Assembly (NCBI GenBank): GCA_049290495.1
Contig: JBATNV010000200.1
Location: forward strand, 62,001-126,000
Direction of reading: 5' to 3'
DNA length: 64,000 bases
Source of the DNA: SHZI01 sp049290495
GTDB lineage: Bacteria > Pseudomonadota > Gammaproteobacteria > Steroidobacterales > GCA-2729495
Shown: one piece after another, positions 26,945 to 34,381 of the stretch
How the letters are laid out: each line of letters begins with the position of its first letter
How positions within the stretch are numbered: position 1 is the stretch's first letter
Notes under the pieces: model-generated
Database searches by the model: none
The model's input: only the letters and a program-made list of their open reading frames with translations
Told to the model about the DNA's origin: nothing
Position numbers and translations under genes: made by a program

Positions 26945-28765
26945 ATGAGCAGCTTTGCTAAAGGTCCTAAAGACAACGACTTTACGGTCAGGATCGCCAA
27001 CGTGAACGGTACCGGCTCGGCCAGTGCCAATGCGATGCTGATGAAAGCGCTGTTTCGTATGGGTATCCCGGTCTGCGGCAAGAACTACTTTCCGTCGAAC
27101 ATCCAGGGACTGCCAACCTGGTACGAGATCCGTGCCAGCGGTCACGGGCACCTCGCCCGCTCCGGACGGGTCGACGTGATGGTGGCGATGAACGCCGAGA
27201 CCTATGCCCGCGACCATGCGTGTATCGCGGCCGGCGGTTACCTGATCTACGACTCGACCTGGCCGCGCAGCCAGCAGTTCAATCGCACCGATATCACCGT
27301 TCTGGGCGTGCCGCTGTCCCGTATCTGTAATGAAAACTTTGCCCAGGCCCGTTCGCGGATCCTGATGAAGAACATCATGTATGTGGGCGTGCTGGCTGCG
27401 CTGCTCGATATGGACATGCAGGTCATCAAGGGTCTGCTTAACGAGCAGTTCGCCGCCAAGGCCAGCCTGCTTGACGCCAACCAGAAGGCGATCGACCTGG
27501 GTTACGCATACGCCAAAGAGAATTTCAGCTGTCCGCTGGCGTTTCGCGCGGTGCCCATCGACCAGACCCGCGATCACATCATGATCGATGGCAACGCGAC
27601 CTCTGCGCTCGGTTGCGTCTACGCAGGCGCGACTGTCGGTGCCTGGTATCCGATCACGCCATCGACATCGATCATGGATAACTTCAAGAAGTTCTGTGAC
27701 AAGTATCGCAAGGATCCGGAGACCGGCAAATCGAACTTCTGCATTATCCAGGCAGAAGACGAGCTGGCTGCGATCGGCATGGTGCTGGGCGCTGGCTGGA
27801 ACGGCGCACGCTCATTCACGCCAACCAGCGGTCCCGGAATTTCACTGATGAGCGAGTTTCTGGGCTACGGATACTTTACCGAAATTCCCGCCGTGCTCTT
27901 CGATGTGCAGCGTTGCGGCCCCTCTACTGGTATGCCGACACGCACCCAGCAGGCAGACCTGATGTCCTGTGCCTATGCATCGCATGGCGACACGCGGCAT
28001 GTACTGTTGTTCCCGGCCAATCCGGAAGAAGCTTTCTACCACGCCGTACAGGCCTTTGATCTGGCCGAGCGGTTGCAGACGCCGGTGATCGTCCTGATCG
28101 ATCTCGATATCGGCATGAACGACTGGATGTGCCGTGATCTGCAATGGGATGATGCGTATCAGCCGGATCGCGGCAAGGTTCTGACTGCCGAGCAGATCGC
28201 CGCGCTGCCGAAGTTCAATCGTTATCTGGACGTGGATGGTGACGGCATTGCCGCGCGCACCCTGCCCGGTACGCACCCGAAGGGCGCGTACTTCACCCGC
28301 GGTTCCGGCCACAACATGTATGGCGCCTATACGGAAGATGCCGGTGAGTACAAGGCGGTTGTAGATCGCCTGCTGCTGAAGTTCGAGACGGCGAAGCAGC
28401 TGGTGCCGCAGGCGGAGATTCATGCGTCTGACAAGACGAGGCTCGGCTTCATCACCATCGGCTCCAGCGACAATGCGGTAAAGGAAGCGCGTGCCGTCCT
28501 CGCTGCAGCCGGCGTCAATATCAACTACCTGCGCGTCAAGGGCTTCCCTTTCGGCAAGGAAGTACAGGACTACATCGACAGTCACGAGCGCATCTACGTC
28601 GTGGAGCAGAACCGTGATGCCCAGCTGCGCAGCATGCTGATGCTGGAGACGCGTGTGGACCCCAACAAGCTGGTGCCCGTACTTCACTATGATGGCCTGC
28701 CGATACTGGCCGCTACCGTAATCGATGGCGTCAACCAGGATCTGGCCAGAGGTAAGGCAGCATGA
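26945..28765 (+). CDS. korA: 2-oxoacid:ferredoxin oxidoreductase, alpha subunit (gamma-alpha fusion)
   Basis: Larger subunit (606 residues) of a thiamine-diphosphate 2-oxoacid:ferredoxin oxidoreductase, probably the 2-oxoglutarate enzyme. The N-terminal gamma domain (about 12-200) carries the GTGSASAN loop and FPSNIQGLPTWYEIR. The alpha part has the YPITPSTSIMD substrate element and QAEDELAAIGMVLGA. I start at the ATG at 26945 (MSSFAKG); the frame is open upstream but without coding character. The 3' end overlaps korB by 4 nt. Substrate choice is inferred. Confidence 0.9.
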   Translation: MSSFAKGPKDNDFTVRIANVNGTGSASANAMLMKALFRMGIPVCGKNYFPSNIQGLPTWYEIRASGHGHLARSGRVDVMVAMNAETYARDHACIAAGGYLIYDSTWPRSQQFNRTDITVLGVPLSRICNENFAQARSRILMKNIMYVGVLAALLDMDMQVIKGLLNEQFAAKASLLDANQKAIDLGYAYAKENFSCPLAFRAVPIDQTRDHIMIDGNATSALGCVYAGATVGAWYPITPSTSIMDNFKKFCDKYRKDPETGKSNFCIIQAEDELAAIGMVLGAGWNGARSFTPTSGPGISLMSEFLGYGYFTEIPAVLFDVQRCGPSTGMPTRTQQADLMSCAYASHGDTRHVLLFPANPEEAFYHAVQAFDLAERLQTPVIVLIDLDIGMNDWMCRDLQWDDAYQPDRGKVLTAEQIAALPKFNRYLDVDGDGIAARTLPGTHPKGAYFTRGSGHNMYGAYTEDAGEYKAVVDRLLLKFETAKQLVPQAEIHASDKTRLGFITIGSSDNAVKEARAVLAAAGVNINYLRVKGFPFGKEVQDYIDSHERIYVVEQNRDAQLRSMLMLETRVDPNKLVPVLHYDGLPILAATVIDGVNQDLARGKAA

Positions 28766-29817
28766 GCTACATCGGCAAACCAAAGGTTGCTCATCCGGGC
28801 CTCCCGCGTAACGAGCTGAACCTGACCGTTCGTGACTATGAGGGCGGCATGTCCACGCTGTGTGCCGGCTGTGGCCACGATTCAATCACTGGTGCGATTA
28901 CGCAGGCGATTTTTGAACTGTCGATTCCGCCGCACCGGCTTGCGAAGCTGTCCGGTATCGGCTGTTCATCGAAGACCCCGGCCTATTTCGCCAGTGCCTC
29001 ACATGGATTCAATACGGTCCATGGGCGTATGCCTTCTGTGGTCAGCGGTGCCAATGCGGCAAACAAGGATCTCCACTATATCGGTGTGTCGGGCGACGGC
29101 GACTCGCTGTCCATCGGTCTCGGCCAGTTCATGCATGCTGTGCGCCGCAATCTCAACATGCTCTACATCATCGAGAACAACGGTGTGTACGGGCTGACCA
29201 AGGGCCAGTTTTCCGCTTCCGCCGATGTCGGTTCGACCGCCAAGAAAGGTGAGGCAAACCAGCAGCCGCCGATTGATCCCGTACTGACCCTGTTGTCGAT
29301 GGGTGCGACCTACATCGCGCGCAGCTTCTCCGGCGACCGTGAGCAGCTTGTGACGCTGATCAAGGCCGGTCTCCGGCACCGCGGGCTGGCAATGATCGAC
29401 GTGATCTCGCCCTGTGTGACCTTCAATAATCATGAAGGCTCAACCAAGAGCTACGAGTTCACGCGCGAGCACGCGCATGCGGCGAACTATCCGGACTTCG
29501 TACCGCCGGCGAAAGAAATCCGTGCTGACTATGCAGCCGGCGAGGCGATGCCGGTCGAGATGCACGATGGCAGCCGGATCGTGCTGCGTAAAGCTGATGG
29601 TGCCTATGACCCTACCGATTCGGTGGCGGCATATCAGTACATACACAAGCACCGCGCCCTCGGGGAAATCGTAACCGGGCTCATCTATATCGATGAGAGC
29701 AAGCCGGAAATGCACGAACTTGCCAATACGCCCCCGGAAGCGCTTGCGACGCTGCCCTATGCGAAGCTTTGCCCGGGCAAAAAGGCGCTCGCGTCCATAC
29801 AAGGTCGGTATCGTTAG
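28762..29817 (+). CDS. korB: 2-oxoacid:ferredoxin oxidoreductase, beta subunit
   Basis: 351-residue thiamine-diphosphate-binding partner of KorA. CAGCGH and GIGCSSKTPAY contribute Cys ligands for one [4Fe-4S] cluster, and GDGDSLSIG followed by IENNGVYGLTKGQ is the thiamine-diphosphate/Mg site. The HGRMPSV motif is typical of Kor/Por beta chains. It overlaps korA by 4 nt, so the pair is coupled. Confidence 0.92.
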   Translation: MSYIGKPKVAHPGLPRNELNLTVRDYEGGMSTLCAGCGHDSITGAITQAIFELSIPPHRLAKLSGIGCSSKTPAYFASASHGFNTVHGRMPSVVSGANAANKDLHYIGVSGDGDSLSIGLGQFMHAVRRNLNMLYIIENNGVYGLTKGQFSASADVGSTAKKGEANQQPPIDPVLTLLSMGATYIARSFSGDREQLVTLIKAGLRHRGLAMIDVISPCVTFNNHEGSTKSYEFTREHAHAANYPDFVPPAKEIRADYAAGEAMPVEMHDGSRIVLRKADGAYDPTDSVAAYQYIHKHRALGEIVTGLIYIDESKPEMHELANTPPEALATLPYAKLCPGKKALASIQGRYR

Positions 29818-29868
29818 ACCGGGGCCGCCAGCGCCGATGTTGATGCGCTTGCGGAGGGTATTTACGGC

Positions 29869-30171
29869 GTGATCCGCAAGATCACCGCTATCAGCTACCG
29901 CCTCGGCCGCCAGATCGTCGTTGCGGTCATTGGCGGTACCCTGCTGCTGGGTGGCGTGATCATGCTGGTGACGCCGGGTCCGGGCCTCGCCGCCATGCTG
30001 GCCGGATTGGCCATTCTGGCGATTGAATTCACCTGGGCACGTATCTGGCTGCGAAAGCTGAAGGAAAGCGTCGGGCCGGCCGGCCGTGACGCTGCACAAA
30101 AGAGCTGGGTGCGATGGCGGCAGCGTTTTTTTGGCAGCCGTGGCGCCGGTAAGGAAACAGAAAAAAAATAA
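29869..30171 (+). CDS. PGPGW-family small transmembrane protein
   Basis: 100 residues, GTG start. Two helices (about 16-38 and 42-60) flank the VTPGPGLAAMLAGL element that defines the PGPGW-type (PF09656) membrane proteins. The C-terminus is basic and cytosolic. The function is unknown. Its lysine-rich last codons and stop coincide with the A-run that forms, on the other strand, the U-tract of the predicted small RNA. Confidence 0.78.
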   Translation: MIRKITAISYRLGRQIVVAVIGGTLLLGGVIMLVTPGPGLAAMLAGLAILAIEFTWARIWLRKLKESVGPAGRDAAQKSWVRWRQRFFGSRGAGKETEKK

Positions 30172-30214
30172 AGGGCCCGCATGGACTCGGCTGATGCCGT
30201 AGCCAGGGGCCCTT
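30161..30214 (-). terminator. Rho-independent terminator of the small RNA
   Basis: Read on the minus strand, AAGGGCCC (from 30214) pairs with GGGCCCTT (ending 30171) in a perfect 8-bp stem, with an inner GGCT/AGCC stem in the loop, followed by TATTTTTTTT. The U-tract exists only on the minus strand, so it serves leftward transcription and not the kor operon. Confidence 0.8.
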
Positions 30215-30332
30215 CAGGGCGGGACTCCGAGGGGGAGTCGAAGTCCCGTCATACCAAGGCTTCAGGACTCTTTTAGTGGCGTCGCCAGGGGAAGACGGGG
30301 GTCGCGACGCCGAGAACTAAAGCACTTGATGT
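30161..30332 (-). ncRNA. Predicted sigma-54-driven small RNA with C-rich loops (about 170 nt)
   Basis: The 296-bp gap between the PGPGW gene and the activator has no ORF, but on the minus strand it has the full anatomy of a small RNA. A sigma-54 promoter places the start near 30332. Hairpin A pairs TTTAGT/ACTAAA and GGCGTCGC/GCGACGCC (plus-strand arms 30272-30285 and 30304-30321, with a 4-nt bulge) around an 18-nt loop containing CCCCC and UUCCCC. Hairpin B (30220-30248; CGGGACT/AGTCCCG or alternatively GACTCC/GGAGTC) exposes CUCCCCC. It ends at a hairpin plus U8 terminator. C-rich loops typically pair with ribosome sites, as reported for sX13 of Xanthomonas. Expression is unproven. Confidence 0.7.
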
Positions 30333-30341
30333 ATATTCCTT

Positions 30342-30358
30342 AGCAGGATTCGTGCCAA
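30342..30358 (-). promoter_or_regulatory. Sigma-54 (-24/-12) promoter, leftward
   Basis: The minus strand reads TTGGCACGAATCCTGCT. Against the consensus YTGGCACGRNNNTTGCW only one fixed position differs, and the GG and GC dinucleotides are exactly 12 bp apart. The start is predicted near 30332. It faces away from the sigma-54 activator gene next to it. Confidence 0.8.
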
Positions 30359-30401
30359 GTCTGGCGCAAATAAAATCAATGACTTATCCGTGCATAACCT
30401 C

Positions 30402-30454
30402 ACGGTATTTCGTTAAAAACGAAATACCGTTAAGAAGAACTCACGGAATTCCGT
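30402..30454. promoter_or_regulatory. Three 12-bp dyads: predicted activator-binding sites (UAS)
   Basis: Three related dyads of form ACG-N6-CGT: ACGGTATTTCGT (30402-30413), ACGAAATACCGT (30419-30430) and ACGGAATTCCGT (30443-30454). The first two are exact inverted copies, giving a 13-bp-arm palindrome with an AAA centre. Their centres lie about 76, 93 and 117 bp upstream of the predicted small-RNA start, the range used by sigma-54 activators. The third sits just 5' of the activator's own -10 box, which would suit autorepression. Confidence 0.7.
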
Positions 30455-30455
30455 C

Positions 30456-30461
30456 TATACT
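30456..30461 (+). promoter_or_regulatory. Candidate -10 box of the activator gene
   Basis: TATACT ends 6 bp before the ATG, and no Shine-Dalgarno sequence lies between them. Transcription would begin at or next to the start codon, so the activator may be translated from a leaderless mRNA. No clear -35 is seen. Confidence 0.4.
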
Positions 30462-30467
30462 GCCGTC

Positions 30468-32321
30468 ATGGAGATCAGCCAACGTTATTTGGCCCTGTTC
30501 CGGCAGGCGCCAGTCATGACTGCCATTCTGGGCCAGGACGGCCGGATCCTGGATGTCAGCGATGTGTGGGCGGCGCGCATGGGCTATTCCCGTGAAGAGC
30601 TGCAGGGCCGGCGGCCCCGTGAGCTTGCAAGCGCACCCAGTGCGCGCCGGATTCTCGAGCAATACATCCCGCAGTTCCGCGAGACCGGCCGTCTTGACCG
30701 GCTGGCCGTTGAGTTTGTTACCCGCGATGGTTCTACCTTTGAAGTATTCGTCACCACGACGGCTGAGTACGCGGAGAGCGGGGACTTCCTCCACACCCTG
30801 TGTATCTTTGCCGACGTGCCGGATCGGGCGCTGCTGGACCGGCGCTACCAGGATCACTATCGGTCGACGCCAGCAATGCTGCATACCATCGACCCCGATG
30901 GCCACATCACTGAAATCAGTAATCACTGGCTGCGCAAACTGGGTTACGAGCGCGACGAAGTGCTGGGTCGCTCCATACTCGACTTCATGAGCGATGAGTC
31001 CCGGCGGCCGCTGGAAGGCCGGATGCGGGAGGTCATCAGTGAAGGTGAACGACAGAATGTCCCGCGCCAGATGGTGACCAAGAGCGGCGAAGTGATCGAC
31101 GTGCTGATGTCTTCCAGGACCGAGCGCGACGCCCGGGATGCCATCATCCGCACCTTTGTGGCCAGCAAGGACGTCACCGACCGCAATCGTGCCGAGGCAA
31201 GGCTCAAGCTCGCCTATGAGGAGATCGCGCGGCTCAAGGAGGAACTCGAGCGCGAGCGCGACTACCTCCGCGAAGAAGTCCGGGTTTCCATGAATTTCGG
31301 TCGGCTGGTGGGCGGTAGTCCGGCCCTGGCTGCGATGCTGGCGCGCATTGAGGCGGTTGCCGATACGCCGGCCAATGTGCTGATCATTGGCGAGACCGGT
31401 ACCGGCAAGGAACTGGTCGCTCACGCGATCCATGCGCGCAGCGGACGTGCTGATGGTCCGCTGGTGAAGGTCAATTGCGCATCGATTCCGCATGAGCTGT
31501 TCGAGAGCGAGTTCTTCGGTCACGTCCGCGGCGCGTTTACCGGCGCCCACCGTGACCGGGTTGGTCGTTTCCAGCTGGCAGACGGCGGGACGATTTTTCT
31601 CGACGAGGTTGGCGAGATTCCCATCGAGCTGCAGGGCAAGCTGCTGCGCGTAATCCAGGAGCGGCAGTTCGAGCGGGTCGGCGACGACACCACGCGTACC
31701 GTCGATGTACGGGTGATTGCGGCGACCAACAAGGATCTGGAAAGAGCGGTTGAGACTGGCGAGTTTCGCGAAGACCTCTACTATCGCCTCAGCGTCTTTC
31801 CCGTTCAGGTGCCGCCGCTGCGCCGCCGTGCCGACGATGTCATACAGCTTGCTGTGCATTTTCTCGAGCAGGTGTGCCGGGAGTTTGGCCGGCCCACACC
31901 CATGCTCACGCAGGGGCAGGTTGAGGCGCTGCGTCGTTACGACTGGCCCGGCAACGTGCGCGAGCTCAAGAACGTGATCGAGCGCGCGGTGATTCTTGCC
32001 CGCGGCGGAGCGTTGCGGCTTGACCTGTCCTTGCCGGAGACGACCGCGGTATCGCCAGCCGCCGCGCCGGAGCCCGTCGCCGTCATTGGCAAGCGGGATG
32101 CGGATCGATCAGTTGCTGAAGTTGTGGAGCAGTCTTCAGCGGCATTCCTGACCGAGTTGCAGATGAAGGATCAGCAGCGTGCCAACCTGATCGCGGCGCT
32201 GAACGCGGCCAACTGGAAGATTTCCGGAAAAGACGGTGCGGCAGACCGTCTGGGTATACGGCCGACTACCCTGACTGACCGGATGCGCGCACTGCATATC
32301 AAGCGTCCGGTGCGCGGCTGA
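30468..32321 (+). CDS. Sigma-54-dependent activator, PAS-PAS-AAA+-Fis
   Basis: 617-residue enhancer-binding protein for RNA polymerase with sigma-54. Two PAS domains (about 5-118 and 125-240) would sense a ligand or redox state. A coiled coil (about 242-275) links them to the AAA+ domain, with Walker A GETGTGKE (308-315), the sigma-54 contact loop GAFTGA (355-360) and Walker B TIFLDE (375-380). A Fis-type helix-turn-helix lies at about 570-612. There is no receiver domain, so control is by direct sensing rather than phosphotransfer. No cognate kinase is nearby. The divergent sigma-54 promoter and dyads make the adjacent small RNA its likely target. Confidence 0.93.
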   Translation: MEISQRYLALFRQAPVMTAILGQDGRILDVSDVWAARMGYSREELQGRRPRELASAPSARRILEQYIPQFRETGRLDRLAVEFVTRDGSTFEVFVTTTAEYAESGDFLHTLCIFADVPDRALLDRRYQDHYRSTPAMLHTIDPDGHITEISNHWLRKLGYERDEVLGRSILDFMSDESRRPLEGRMREVISEGERQNVPRQMVTKSGEVIDVLMSSRTERDARDAIIRTFVASKDVTDRNRAEARLKLAYEEIARLKEELERERDYLREEVRVSMNFGRLVGGSPALAAMLARIEAVADTPANVLIIGETGTGKELVAHAIHARSGRADGPLVKVNCASIPHELFESEFFGHVRGAFTGAHRDRVGRFQLADGGTIFLDEVGEIPIELQGKLLRVIQERQFERVGDDTTRTVDVRVIAATNKDLERAVETGEFREDLYYRLSVFPVQVPPLRRRADDVIQLAVHFLEQVCREFGRPTPMLTQGQVEALRRYDWPGNVRELKNVIERAVILARGGALRLDLSLPETTAVSPAAAPEPVAVIGKRDADRSVAEVVEQSSAAFLTELQMKDQQRANLIAALNAANWKISGKDGAADRLGIRPTTLTDRMRALHIKRPVRG

Positions 32322-32396
32322 TGTTCGCGTAAGCAGTGTCGCAATCCGCCCCAAGCGCTGACGCCGGCTTCGCGTTCCGGCACAATCGCAGGCACT

Positions 32397-32413
32397 GCGT
32401 GGACGGGCCACGC
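32397..32413. other. Hairpin in the dacB leader
   Basis: GCGTGG-ACGGG-CCACGC, a perfect 6-bp stem, 24 bp before the dacB start. It may be a leader structure or an operator. No assignment can be made. Confidence 0.25.
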
Positions 32414-32437
32414 GTGATCCCGGGAGACGACACAGGA

Positions 32438-33874
32438 ATGTTCCGTTCGGAGCTGGTGCGTGCTTTTGCCGCAGTTCTGTTGCTGTGCCTGGTGTATCCG
32501 GCGCACGCACAGACCACTGAGCTGCCTGAGCCGGTGAGCAAGGTGCTCACGCGGTACAAGCTTCCGCCGGGTTCATTCAGCGCTTTCGTACAGAAGGTCG
32601 GGGCCGCTTCGCCGCTGCTGACCTTCAACGAGAATGTGCCGCGCAATCCGGCCTCGGCCATGAAGCTGCTGACTACTTTCGTGGCGCTTGATGAACTCGG
32701 TCCCACCTATGAATGGCGCACCGAGGTCTATGCCGACGGTGCGATCAAGGATGGCGTTCTCGATGGCGATCTGCTGATAAAGGGCTATGGCGACCCATAC
32801 CTGCTGACCGAGCGGCTGTGGCTTCTGCAGCGCGAGTTGCGCAGCAAAGGCGTCCAGCAGATCAATGGCGATCTTGTGATCGACAACAGCTGGTTTGCGC
32901 GCGAGGAACTCGACCCTGGTGCCTTCGACGGGCAGGAATATCGTGCCTACAACGTTCTCCCTGATGCCCTGCTGGTCAACTTCCAGTCCGTGAATTTCAG
33001 TTTTCGTCCGGATCCTGCTCGACGAAGTATTGAGATCCTGAGCGATCCACCCCTTGCCGGTGTCGAGATCAAAAATGACATGCGGCTATTCAATGGCGAA
33101 TGCAGCTCAGGCCGCAGCAGCATCAACATGGGCGTGAGTCGTGAACCAGCCGGGCCGCGGGTGACTTTCTCAGGACAGCTGGCCAACAACTGTTCCGAGT
33201 ACGAGCTGGTTCGTTCGCTGCTGGACGGCCCGGGCTACGCCTATGCCGTCTTCCGCGGTCTGTGGGAGGAGCAGGGGGGCAGCATCAAGGGGCAGATGCG
33301 GCTCGGCCAGGTGCCGGCAGGCAAGAAGCCCTTGCTGACTTTCGAGTCGCCGCCGCTCGCCGAGGTGATCAGGCCGGTCAACAAGTTCAGCAACAATGTC
33401 ATGACCCGGCAGATCTTCCTGACGCTCGGTGCTGAAAGGCTCGGCGCACCCGGTACGCTGGAGAAAGGACGGCAGGCGATGGCAGATGCGCTGACGCGGC
33501 GGGGGCTCAGTTTTCCGGAGCTCCACATCGGTAACGGGGCCGGCCTGTCGCGTGAAAACCGCATCTCGGCACGCAGTCTGGGCCGCCTGCTGCTTGCTGC
33601 CCGTGCCAGCCCCTTTGGTGCCGAATTCCAGGCCTCGCTGTCGCTGGCGGGGCTGGACGGCACGACCCGACGACGTTTCCAGAAAGATTCGCTGGCCGGC
33701 CAGATGCACCTGAAGACCGGTACGCTGGATGGAGTAAGCGCGATCGCCGGCTATGTGCGCGACCAGTCCGGGGCCGAGTATGTGGTCGTTGCGATCGCCA
33801 ACCAGCCCCAGGCAACCTGGGGCGGTGGCCAGGAGGCGCAAAATGCCTTGCTGCGCTGGGTAAACCGGTTGTAG
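32438..33874 (+). CDS. dacB: D-alanyl-D-alanine carboxypeptidase/endopeptidase (PBP4 type)
   Basis: Periplasmic peptidoglycan hydrolase of 478 residues. A signal peptide (cleavage near AHAQ, about residue 24) is followed by a class C PBP fold. The catalytic SxxK is in NPASAMKLL, the SxN in KFSNNVM and the KTG in LKTGTLDG. The insertion domains between SxxK and SxN are present, as expected for DacB. I start at the ATG at 32438 because GGGAGA lies upstream and the signal peptide begins there; the frame is open further 5'. Confidence 0.92.
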   Translation: MFRSELVRAFAAVLLLCLVYPAHAQTTELPEPVSKVLTRYKLPPGSFSAFVQKVGAASPLLTFNENVPRNPASAMKLLTTFVALDELGPTYEWRTEVYADGAIKDGVLDGDLLIKGYGDPYLLTERLWLLQRELRSKGVQQINGDLVIDNSWFAREELDPGAFDGQEYRAYNVLPDALLVNFQSVNFSFRPDPARRSIEILSDPPLAGVEIKNDMRLFNGECSSGRSSINMGVSREPAGPRVTFSGQLANNCSEYELVRSLLDGPGYAYAVFRGLWEEQGGSIKGQMRLGQVPAGKKPLLTFESPPLAEVIRPVNKFSNNVMTRQIFLTLGAERLGAPGTLEKGRQAMADALTRRGLSFPELHIGNGAGLSRENRISARSLGRLLLAARASPFGAEFQASLSLAGLDGTTRRRFQKDSLAGQMHLKTGTLDGVSAIAGYVRDQSGAEYVVVAIANQPQATWGGGQEAQNALLRWVNRL

Positions 33875-33891
33875 GTGGCATTCAGGTGGCC
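33875..33891 (+). promoter_or_regulatory. Weak sigma-54-like element before glnK
   Basis: GTGGCATTCAGGTGGCC has GG and GC at the correct 12-bp spacing and a partial match to the -24/-12 consensus (TGGCA is good, the -12 region is poor). PII genes are often under NtrC/sigma-54. A TAGAAT at 33913-33918 is a competing sigma-70 -10. Confidence 0.25.
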
Positions 33892-33966
33892 GACGGCTGA
33901 CACAATTCGGGCTAGAATCACCTTACCGCCTTCACTGCCATCCGCTTCAGAAACGAGAGTCACAGC

Positions 33967-34305
33967 ATGAAACTGGTCACTGCGATCATCAAACCCTTCC
34001 GCCTCGACGATGTGCGCAATGCGCTCTCCGAGGTGGGCGTCAACGGCATGACCGTTACCGAGGTGAAGGGGTTTGGCCGCCAGCGCGGGCATACTGAGCT
34101 CTATCGCGGTGCAGAGTACGTCGTGGATTTCCTGCCCAAGTCAAAGATCGAGGTGGCGGTTGCTGATGACCTCGTCGAGCGCGTGGTCGAGGCGATCACC
34201 GCTGCGGCCCGCACTGGCAAGGTGGGCGACGGGAAGATCTTCGTCACCGACCTGCAACACGTATTGCGTATCCGTACCGGTGAGAGTGGCGATAACGCAC
34301 TTTGA
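33967..34305 (+). CDS. glnK: PII nitrogen-regulatory protein (GlnK-like)
   Basis: 112-residue trimeric signal protein that reads 2-oxoglutarate, ATP/ADP and glutamine status. The T-loop HTELYRGAEYVVDF contains Tyr51, the uridylylation site, and Tyr46. The TGKVGDGKIFV B-loop and RIRTGE C-loop bind nucleotide. The MKLVTAIIKPF opening and TDLQHV end look more like GlnK of Pseudomonas than GlnB of E. coli, but no amtB is adjacent, so the glnK/glnB choice is tentative. Confidence 0.9.
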   Translation: MKLVTAIIKPFRLDDVRNALSEVGVNGMTVTEVKGFGRQRGHTELYRGAEYVVDFLPKSKIEVAVADDLVERVVEAITAAARTGKVGDGKIFVTDLQHVLRIRTGESGDNAL

Positions 34306-34381
34306 GTTGAGGCCTGATCAGTTCGGCTTTTCCCGGATCGCAGGCCCACCAGATGCGGGCCATCTGCATGTTCGGCCTTCT

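Noticed and set aside
27842..28885. Minus-strand ORF (347 codons) over korA/korB
   Set aside because: Shadow of the coupled korAB pair.
30171..30214. Intrinsic terminator for the plus-strand kor/PGPGW operon
   Set aside because: The stem is usable on both strands, but the U-tract is only on the minus strand; no T-run follows at 30214 on plus.
30402..30430. The 13-bp-arm palindrome as a transcription terminator
   Set aside because: No T-run on either side and it lies upstream of a gene start; the third dyad of the same form argues for protein binding.
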